The position numbers were made by a program, and so were the translations under genes. From assembly GCA_949035555.1 (NCBI GenBank), contig CAROLD010000009.1:1-64000 (forward strand): a stretch of DNA of 64,000 bases, in the 5' to 3' direction. Below, piece after piece: positions 57,577-64,000 of the stretch (its first letter is position 1; each line of letters begins with the position of its first letter). Below the pieces are notes generated by a model. The model saw only the letters and a list, made by a program, of their open reading frames with translations, was not told the origin of the DNA and made no database searches. This DNA is from an uncultured bacterium. Lineage in GTDB: Bacteria > Cyanobacteriota > Vampirovibrionia > Gastranaerophilales > Gastranaerophilaceae.

Positions 57577-59847
57577 ATGAAAAGATATTTAATAGCAGCA
57601 GTTTTAATATTAGCATTTTCAAATTCTTCTTATGCGGATGAATTATCAGAATCTCCTGTTTCTAATGTTCAGGATGTAATATTTCGTTCGTCATTAACGA
57701 ATGTAATCCCTGATGTTAACGAGTCTTATTCCGGTTATAGCGACTATGCTTTTGATGCACAGGCAGGCGGTATGGGGCTTTCCACAAAAGAGGTTGATCC
57801 GGATAATATGCCGTTTGTAAAACAAATGCGTATAAAACTTACAAATAAAATTGTTGAATCTAATCAAAAACGTGAAAATGAGCCTAAAGTTCCTCTTCTT
57901 ACAAAGATAAAATCTATAGGCAAGAAAAAAACTGCTCCGGTAGAAACAAAAGTTTCTGAAATTGAAAGCGAGAACGCATTAACAAATACTCTTCAATCTG
58001 AAACTACAATGGAACTTCCTGAAGAAACTCTATCATTAGAAGGTGGAGTTAATGAGCAAATTACAGAAAAACAGTTGATGCTTGATGCCGAAAATGTCAA
58101 TTTTGACGAGGATAGCGGTGATATGATTGCAACAGGGCGTCCTGTATTGGTTCTTCCGACTCAGAATGTTAAAATTATTGCAGATAAAATGACCTATAAC
58201 GAAGATTCAAATATCTTGAAAGGTATTGGTAACGTAATAGTTTTTAAAGATGGAATGCCGACTCGCGGTAGTTATTTGGAAGTTGATATGAACGAAGAAA
58301 CAATGGTTATGGATGATATTGAATCCCGTTCTGCAACTTCAATTATGGATGCTAAAAAAGCCGTTCAAAAAGATGGTCTTATTATATTACACGATGGTAA
58401 TTTGCACTCTGAACAATCTGAAATTTACCGTCTTGCATCAAGAATGGTTGGTCCAAGATTTCATAACATGATGGTTGATGAAAGTGCAAAAGCTTTGTTT
58501 TTTGGCGATCCGACCGGTAATAATCTTAGAATTGATATTGGGGAGCTTTATATCGATGCAAGAAAAAACCATGATGTTATCAAAGCTAAAGATATTAAAT
58601 TTTATAGAAAAGATAAATATTTATTCCATTGGCCGAGTTTGACTGCTTACACAAATAAAGAAAGAGATTATTTCGAAGCAAATTATCCGGAATTCGGTAC
58701 AAGACGAAAAGTGGGTATGTTCATTGGTCCTGGCTTTGTATTTGGCGGACCCGGCGGTTCTGTAATTAAAGCTATTCCTTTTCTGAATTATAACCATAAA
58801 TTCGGCTTCGGTGGTGCGTTGAAGTATATGAATACATATAACCGAACAGAACTCGGGTATGCATCTGCGAATGAAATATTTTTCTTAAAAGGTTTGCAAA
58901 GATTAGATGACCATTTGTATTTACAATACGCTTCAAATTCATTTATGGATGAATGGTTCTTGGGTCGCAGAATGCCTAAATATATGGCAGAAGTTTATTA
59001 TGACAGACGTTATGTAAATAAAGATTTTTTAGCTGAAGGTATGAACTTATCTTTCCGTCACAGAGTAGGATTTGGTATTATGGAAGATAATGACAGAAAC
59101 TTTTATGGCGAAAAAATCAGTTCTACAGGTATTGCCACTACAAGAATGAGATATATGGCTGAATTGAATCAGCATCTTTACGGCTATAGAAATGAAGAAA
59201 AAAGAATTGAATTTGATGCAAGTTTTGCGATGCAGGGTTCAGCGGCAGTATATGGTACCGGCGATACTCAGTTCATTGGAAGGGTCGGTCCGAGAATTCA
59301 CATGCAGTATAAAAACTGGATGCAAGATATTGGCTACTTCCTGTCAGGCTATTCTGATGAATCTCCAATTCCGCGATATGATAAATACAGATATGGACAT
59401 CAAAGTGTTTACATATCAGAAGCATTCCGTATTAACAAGTACTTATCTGTGGGTTGGGCAGGAAATATTAACCTTTCAAATGATTCTCCGAACGGTAAAA
59501 TGTTCCAAGAAAATGCGTTTATTTTCTCAATCGGTCCTGACGATTTGAAGATAACTCTCGGATATGACTTTGTTCGCCAAACAACATATTTTGGATTTAA
59601 TGTTGCGTTCGATTCAAAAGGTACAAACGTAAATTACAAGAAAATGGAAATTAAAAATCCTGAAAGACTTGGTAAACATCCAAAAAAAGAAGATGATAGA
59701 AAACTTGCTTTTGCACCTGCGAAAAAACAAGCAGAAGTTCCTGTATCCAACAAAAAATCCAAAGCCGCAGTTGAATCAAAACCTAAAATTTTAGAATATG
59801 CAGAAGTGATAAACATAGAAGATCCGGATAAGGAAACAATTCAATAA
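57577..59847 (+). CDS. LptD-like outer-membrane LPS assembly protein
   Basis: A 756-residue exported protein. The signal peptide is MKRYLIAAVLILAFSNSSYA. A variable region of 140 residues precedes an OstA/LptA-like domain (about 165-250: LMLDAENVNFDEDSGDMIATG, IIADKMTYNEDSNILKGIGNV). The C-terminal half (about 340-690) is rich in alternating aromatic strands (KFGFGGALKYMNTYNRTELGYAS, AEVYYDRRYV), fitting a beta-barrel as in LptD/DUF3769 of cyanobacteria. The last 60 residues are Lys/Pro rich. With LptC and LptA at 28 kb and LpxB/LpxI next door it completes an LPS route. Confidence 0.85.
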   Translation: MKRYLIAAVLILAFSNSSYADELSESPVSNVQDVIFRSSLTNVIPDVNESYSGYSDYAFDAQAGGMGLSTKEVDPDNMPFVKQMRIKLTNKIVESNQKRENEPKVPLLTKIKSIGKKKTAPVETKVSEIESENALTNTLQSETTMELPEETLSLEGGVNEQITEKQLMLDAENVNFDEDSGDMIATGRPVLVLPTQNVKIIADKMTYNEDSNILKGIGNVIVFKDGMPTRGSYLEVDMNEETMVMDDIESRSATSIMDAKKAVQKDGLIILHDGNLHSEQSEIYRLASRMVGPRFHNMMVDESAKALFFGDPTGNNLRIDIGELYIDARKNHDVIKAKDIKFYRKDKYLFHWPSLTAYTNKERDYFEANYPEFGTRRKVGMFIGPGFVFGGPGGSVIKAIPFLNYNHKFGFGGALKYMNTYNRTELGYASANEIFFLKGLQRLDDHLYLQYASNSFMDEWFLGRRMPKYMAEVYYDRRYVNKDFLAEGMNLSFRHRVGFGIMEDNDRNFYGEKISSTGIATTRMRYMAELNQHLYGYRNEEKRIEFDASFAMQGSAAVYGTGDTQFIGRVGPRIHMQYKNWMQDIGYFLSGYSDESPIPRYDKYRYGHQSVYISEAFRINKYLSVGWAGNINLSNDSPNGKMFQENAFIFSIGPDDLKITLGYDFVRQTTYFGFNVAFDSKGTNVNYKKMEIKNPERLGKHPKKEDDRKLAFAPAKKQAEVPVSNKKSKAAVESKPKILEYAEVINIEDPDKETIQ

Positions 59848-59848
59848 A

Positions 59849-60472
59849 ATGCTGAAAAAACTTAAGAAAGAATTAATTGAATACGGGAAATTAGCAGGGG
59901 TAAAAAATTTTACCCCGGGATTTTCAGGCAACATTTCGGCAAGATTTGGTGATAAAATAATTATAACCGCAACAGGAACAGCCAACGGCTATCTTGATGA
60001 AGATGATTTTGCGGTTATAGATTTTTCAGGTCAGGCTGTTGAAGGTTGTAAAAAACCTTCAAGCGAAAAAATGCTTCATGTTGAGTTTTACAAACAAAGA
60101 CCTGACATAAATTATATTTTCCATGTACATTCACCTTATTTGACAGCATTCGCAGCCTCAGGTGTTGAGATGGACAAAGATATTTTAGCAGAAATCGTCT
60201 ATTGTTTTGGTAAAATACCTCTCGCTGAATATGCTCTTCCGGGATCTAGTGATCTGGTTCAAAATACATCAAAATACTTTAAAGATTATGACGTTATTTT
60301 AATGGCAAATCACGGTGTAATTGTTGGTGGAAACGATATTAAAGATACATATTTGAAGCTTGAACTATGTGAAGCTTATGCTCAGACTGTCATCTGTTCA
60401 AATCTTCTTGGTGGTGCTAAAATATTATCAGAAGACGATGTGAAAAAGATTTATTCATTAAGACAAAAGTAA
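59849..60472 (+). CDS. Class II aldolase/adducin family protein
   Basis: Zinc-dependent aldolase fold, 207 residues. Motifs: FTPGFSGNISAR near the start, KPSSEKMLHVEFYKQRPDINYIFHVHSPY with the HxH zinc ligands, and MANHGVIVGG with the third histidine. It is closest to fuculose-1-phosphate aldolase or ribulose-5-phosphate 4-epimerase types. The exact sugar phosphate cannot be told. It starts one base after the LptD-like gene and is 14 bases before lpxI, so it may provide a sugar precursor for LPS (inference). Confidence 0.88.
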   Translation: MLKKLKKELIEYGKLAGVKNFTPGFSGNISARFGDKIIITATGTANGYLDEDDFAVIDFSGQAVEGCKKPSSEKMLHVEFYKQRPDINYIFHVHSPYLTAFAASGVEMDKDILAEIVYCFGKIPLAEYALPGSSDLVQNTSKYFKDYDVILMANHGVIVGGNDIKDTYLKLELCEAYAQTVICSNLLGGAKILSEDDVKKIYSLRQK

Positions 60473-60486
60473 AAGAGGAAATTATT

Positions 60487-61302
60487 GTGACTATAACATT
60501 AGAAAATAAACAATGCTTGATTGCAGGAGACGGAATACTACCTGTTAAAATGGCTCAGTATGCAAAAGAAAACGGTTTTGAAGTTATCTGTATTTCTCTA
60601 GCGAAAGATAATGTAAGAGATTTGAAAAAATATTGTTCAAAAGTTCATTCATGTCACCCGGGTGAAGTTAACAGAATTGAAGCTATTTTGAAAGAAGAAG
60701 AAATAAAACAGCTTACTTTTCTGGGTAAAGTTCATAAAAAGGTTCTTTTACAGCCTCATAAATTTGATCAAAGAGCACTTGATTTAATAAAAGAAGCGGT
60801 AAGATTAAATGATGACCAGGTTATGTTGATGATAGTTGAAGAACTTGCAAAAATTGGTGTAGAAGTTCTGGATCAGACTATATTTATTAAGAATTTGATG
60901 ATACCCGCAGGTGTTCTTGGTAAACACAAGCCAACCCCCGAACAGATGGAAGATGTAAATTATGGTTTCTGGCTTGCAAAGGAAATGGGTAAGTTAGATG
61001 TTGGGCAGTCTGTTGTAATTAAAGATAAAATGATTATGGCAGTCGAAGCTATTGAAGGAACTGATGTTTGTATCAAACGCGGAGCAAAACTTGCAAAAGA
61101 AGGTGCCGTTGTAGTAAAAGTAGCAAAACCTAAACAGGATAAAAGATTTGATATTCCTGCAATAGGTATGAAAACATTAAGAACAATGAGCCACAAACAT
61201 GCTAGTCTTATTGCAGTTGAGGCTAATGAAACAATTATTGTTGATCAGGAAAAAGTTATTGAATATGCAGACAGTCACAATATAGTAATAATGGCAGTAT
61301 AA
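60487..61302 (+). CDS. lpxI: UDP-2,3-diacylglucosamine pyrophosphatase LpxI
   Basis: Cleaves UDP-2,3-diacylglucosamine to lipid X and UMP, the alternative to LpxH. Two domains over 271 residues: N-terminal UDP-binding fold (LIAGDGILPVKMAQYAKENG) and C-terminal domain with GTDVCIKRGAKL, VVVKVAKPKQDKRFDIPAIGMKTL. Starts at GTG after AGAGGA. The stop is 3 bases from lpxB, the next enzyme. Confidence 0.95.
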   Translation: MTITLENKQCLIAGDGILPVKMAQYAKENGFEVICISLAKDNVRDLKKYCSKVHSCHPGEVNRIEAILKEEEIKQLTFLGKVHKKVLLQPHKFDQRALDLIKEAVRLNDDQVMLMIVEELAKIGVEVLDQTIFIKNLMIPAGVLGKHKPTPEQMEDVNYGFWLAKEMGKLDVGQSVVIKDKMIMAVEAIEGTDVCIKRGAKLAKEGAVVVKVAKPKQDKRFDIPAIGMKTLRTMSHKHASLIAVEANETIIVDQEKVIEYADSHNIVIMAV

Positions 61303-61305
61303 GAG

Positions 61306-62430
61306 ATGAAGAAAATTTTTATCATAACGGGCGAATATTCAGGTGACATTCACGCATCAAATGTTGTAAAAGAGTTAAGAGCGTTGGAGTCTGATGTCGA
61401 GATTGAAGGTATTGGCGGAATAAACCTTGAGGCGCAAGGAGTAAAACTCTTTGCCAATCAGGAAAAAATGTCTGCAATGGGGATATCTCCGCAAATTCTG
61501 ATAAATCATTACAAACTCGGAAAAGCCGTTGTAGATTATCTTAAAAACGAATATAAACCTGATTTAGTTCTTTTGATAGATTACGGAGCTTTTAATCTTT
61601 CTGTTGCTAAAGTTCTAAAAGCCTCAGGAATAAAAGTTTTTTATTATATTCCACCTCAGGTGTGGGCAAGCAGAAAATACAGAATTAATCTTATCAAAAA
61701 ATTTGTAGATAAAGTTCTTTGTATTTTCCCGTTTGAAAAACCTTTATACGCACAGTACGGAATTGATACTCACTATTGCGGTCATCCGCTTGTCGCACAA
61801 TTGCCGCCTGCTGCAGGGCGAAGAGAGTTCTTTAGAAAACACGGGCTTGATTTTGAAAAACGGCTAGTGTCGGTATTTCCTGGTTCACGAGAATTTGAAT
61901 TAAAAAATCTAATGCCTGTATTCAAAGCTACAATAAAAAAATTGCAGGACAGACATCCTGATTTGCAGTTTTGTATGTCGCATGCTCCAAATTTGTCCGA
62001 TGAAATGTATGAAAAATATCTTGGTGATTGTGATGTAAAAGTTATTAAAGGTGAAAATCAGGCGCTTTTAAGTGTGTCTGATGCTTTAATTCTAGCCTCC
62101 GGAACGGTTGCGCTGGAAGCTTGTTTATACAAAACTCCTATGATAATTGCATATCGCGGACCAAAAATTTTATACTGGCTGTATTTGCTTGTGAGATGTA
62201 TTGATAAAGTTTGTCTCCCAAATATTATTGCAGATAAATACATTGTTCCTGAGATTTTACAGGATAAAGTTACTCCACTTAATATTACATACGAAATTGA
62301 AGAGCTTCTTTACAAAACAGAAAAACGAGAAGAAACAATTAAAGAACTCGGAAAAGTTAAAGAAATGCTTTCAGATAAAAATTCCGCTCTGGAAGTTGCA
62401 AAAGTTATTGATACAGAACTGTTTACTTAA
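61306..62430 (+). CDS. lpxB: Lipid A disaccharide synthase LpxB
   Basis: Glycosyltransferase joining lipid X and UDP-diacylglucosamine into the lipid A disaccharide, 374 residues, GT19 family. Motifs: IITGEYSGDIHASNVV, GIGGINLEAQGVKL, LLIDYGAFNLSVAKVL, YYIPPQVWASR, FPGSREFELKNLMP, and LASGTVALEACLYKTPMIIAYR. It ends the lpx run. No terminator is obvious in the 66 bases before the next gene. Confidence 0.96.
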   Translation: MKKIFIITGEYSGDIHASNVVKELRALESDVEIEGIGGINLEAQGVKLFANQEKMSAMGISPQILINHYKLGKAVVDYLKNEYKPDLVLLIDYGAFNLSVAKVLKASGIKVFYYIPPQVWASRKYRINLIKKFVDKVLCIFPFEKPLYAQYGIDTHYCGHPLVAQLPPAAGRREFFRKHGLDFEKRLVSVFPGSREFELKNLMPVFKATIKKLQDRHPDLQFCMSHAPNLSDEMYEKYLGDCDVKVIKGENQALLSVSDALILASGTVALEACLYKTPMIIAYRGPKILYWLYLLVRCIDKVCLPNIIADKYIVPEILQDKVTPLNITYEIEELLYKTEKREETIKELGKVKEMLSDKNSALEVAKVIDTELFT

Positions 62431-62496
62431 CAAAACTTATAAAATAAGCAAATTTTAATACTCCAGCTGTTTAATAATATTGTAGGCAGTGATTTT

Positions 62497-64000
62497 ATGA
62501 TAAACTCAATTTCCAATATTGAACAACAAAATATAAATAAGTTTGGTGTTGTTACTCAAAGAAAACAAACATCAGATGCATATTGGCTAGGTTCACAGCC
62601 TGCAAATATTCCTGCCGATATTAGAAGAGATAATGAAGTCAGAGCGCATATTGGAAAATTTGAAATCATTACACCGGAAGAAGCCAGAAAACGTAATAAT
62701 GCAACTCTTTTAGGTTTATCCATTGCCGGTGCCGTTCTTCTAACTGCCGGCGGGATATTTTTTGTTCTCAAAGGCGGTCCGAAAGGTCTTACTAAGAATT
62801 TTCAAAAATGGAGAAATAACCTTGAAGAACGTATTCAAAAAGCAAAACTTAATAATATGACGGATACCCCTCTAAATAGAGCCTACATATTTTTAGTCCG
62901 TAAACTGGATAAAACGATTAAGAAAACTTCGGCAATAAACAATTTTACAACTTTTAAAGATACATTGTTTAAGAAAATGATGTATGTCACAGGTTTTACA
63001 GCAAAAGCTCATAAAGGAATAACTCGTCTGTTTGAGAAAATCGGACGTCAGGCAGTTATAAATTCCTATAAAAAAGCAGAGTATTATATGGATTTTGCTC
63101 GCGATACTGCCGCAGGAGTCAGTATGAAAGCATTCTCCAGAAATATTGCGGAGAAGGTAGAAATAAACGGTGTTCAAAAGAGCCGTCTGCAATGGCTTGA
63201 ACATGCTCTGCATCTTGATGATGAATTAGGGCAGATTTATAAATCTCATTTTGGATCACCGGGCAGGGGAAATCGCTATTGCAGATTTAAGAAATCCGCA
63301 AAAGAATTAGAAATGAACTTCCAAAAATTGAGAATCTTCTGGTCAAAGGATCTGGTTAATTCATTTATGGCAGAAGGTGCCATTGCAAAAGAAAAACTTG
63401 CTATTCAAAAACAGGTTCAGGGATATAGAAGAAGTTTTTCATATTCAAATAAGGATTTTGAACGCGATTTGGAAAAATCTATTATTGATATGACGCGTTC
63501 AATTGAGCATACTGATATTCAAAAAATTAATATGCTTAGAAATCTGCGCCATAATATTCATGATTATATTAAAACAGGTTCAAATAATCCTGAATTGAAA
63601 TCCAAGATTGTCAATTCAATAAACGAATTCTCCACAGAAATCTCAAAATCTTTGCAGAATAAATCAATGAAACCAGAAACTGCGAAACCTTTACTTGAGC
63701 ATACGCAAGAATTAATGAGTTCTTTTTCAGGTTTTAAAAGCGGAAAAGTAGAAGAAATTCTTGATATTTACAGACAAATTCTTCCGCCTTCCGAATATGA
63801 AACTGTTCAAAGGGCATACAGAGAAAGTGTCAAATCACTTGATAAGGCAATAGTTACAGAAACAGAAGACTTTATCAGCAAAGTTCGAGATCTGACTCTT
63901 GGTTCTGCTCCTACAGATATTTTATCAGTTTTGGGCGGGATTGGTACACTCGGATATTATTTAGGCAAATCCGATAATAATGATGAAAGAATTTCTATTT
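62497..64000 (+). CDS. Large hypothetical membrane protein (3' end beyond window)
   Basis: An open frame from ATG 62497 runs without a stop to the window end: 501 full codons. After a 65-residue polar start comes a membrane helix (about 70-90, LLGLSIAGAVLLTAGGIFFVL), then about 370 helical, Lys/Asn/Glu-rich residues (coiled-coil-like), and a second Gly-rich hydrophobic segment (DILSVLGGIGTLGYYLG) just before the edge. No domain recognised. The layout (short polar start, Gly-rich helices, basic loops) resembles 8316-9041, suggesting a lineage-specific family. The ribosome site is weak (TAGGCAG). Confidence 0.68.
   Translation, partial: MINSISNIEQQNINKFGVVTQRKQTSDAYWLGSQPANIPADIRRDNEVRAHIGKFEIITPEEARKRNNATLLGLSIAGAVLLTAGGIFFVLKGGPKGLTKNFQKWRNNLEERIQKAKLNNMTDTPLNRAYIFLVRKLDKTIKKTSAINNFTTFKDTLFKKMMYVTGFTAKAHKGITRLFEKIGRQAVINSYKKAEYYMDFARDTAAGVSMKAFSRNIAEKVEINGVQKSRLQWLEHALHLDDELGQIYKSHFGSPGRGNRYCRFKKSAKELEMNFQKLRIFWSKDLVNSFMAEGAIAKEKLAIQKQVQGYRRSFSYSNKDFERDLEKSIIDMTRSIEHTDIQKINMLRNLRHNIHDYIKTGSNNPELKSKIVNSINEFSTEISKSLQNKSMKPETAKPLLEHTQELMSSFSGFKSGKVEEILDIYRQILPPSEYETVQRAYRESVKSLDKAIVTETEDFISKVRDLTLGSAPTDILSVLGGIGTLGYYLGKSDNNDERISI

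Overview
The window is AT-rich bacterial chromosome with dense, operon-organised genes and short intergenic gaps. It encodes a diderm: LpxI and LpxB (lipid A), LptC, LptA and an LptD-like protein (LPS export), an MlaA-type domain and an SLH-domain secreted protein. Flagellar export genes (fliO-P-Q-R plus a fliN-like gene), prepilin-type proteins, a 3-phosphoglycerate to serine route using a class V aminotransferase, a DUF3769-like LptD and several lineage-specific membrane proteins best fit a non-photosynthetic relative of Cyanobacteria (Vampirovibrionia/'Melainabacteria', probably a gut Gastranaerophilales). That placement is inferred from gene content only. I saw no rRNA, tRNA, CRISPR array, insertion sequence or complete prophage.

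Layout. 1-5.2 kb: HU (cut by the window edge), SpoIID-like and Slt lytic transglycosylases, MscS, RlmH, YjbQ. 5.2-5.45 kb: an intergenic region with a near-consensus promoter, a likely small RNA, a strong terminator and eight copies of AGTGT/ACACT. 5.5-12.4 kb: lineage-specific membrane and secreted proteins (including a tandem paralogue pair), an alpha/beta hydrolase, an aquaporin with an altered second NPA box, an M48 protease and an SLH protein. 12.6-14.7 kb: an MlaA domain fused to an alpha/beta-hydrolase domain. 14.7-20.7 kb (minus): gmk-coaBC-nif3-aminotransferase-serA-serB. 20.7-24.4 kb (minus): fliN-like-fliO-fliP-fliQ-fliR. 24.6-27.9 kb (minus): dapA, secD, secF.

28.0-35.0 kb (plus): lptC-lptA-TPR-dprA-topA-aroE, the last with an unusual N-terminal extension. 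35.1-37.9 kb: two YtxH proteins around a DUF948-like protein, a prepilin-like protein and a small membrane protein. 38.0-40.4 kb: murT-like, pdxJ and a zinc-ribbon protein. 40.4-45.3 kb (minus): a 55-residue ORF, a CHASE2-GGDEF cyclase, a STAND-like ATPase with TPRs, and rsmG. 45.5-48.0 kb: gyrA. 48.1-49.4 kb (minus): an orphan Gly/Ala-rich protein of accessory character. 49.5-54.7 kb: PC4-like protein, priA, and bioF-bioG-bioC. 54.7-56.2 kb (minus): anti-sigma, ECF sigma and Spy-like genes behind an ECF-type promoter. 56.3-62.4 kb (plus): a 34-residue membrane peptide, an EnvC-like M23 protein, LptD-like, class II aldolase, lpxI and lpxB, then a large membrane protein running off the right end.

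The main theme is building and monitoring the envelope: peptidoglycan remodelling, lipid A and LPS transport, protein export, and an ECF stress module. The items most worth following up are the 5.2-5.45 kb RNA/repeat locus, the MlaA-hydrolase fusion, the cyclase/ATPase operon, and the sigma/anti-sigma/Spy module with its own promoter.
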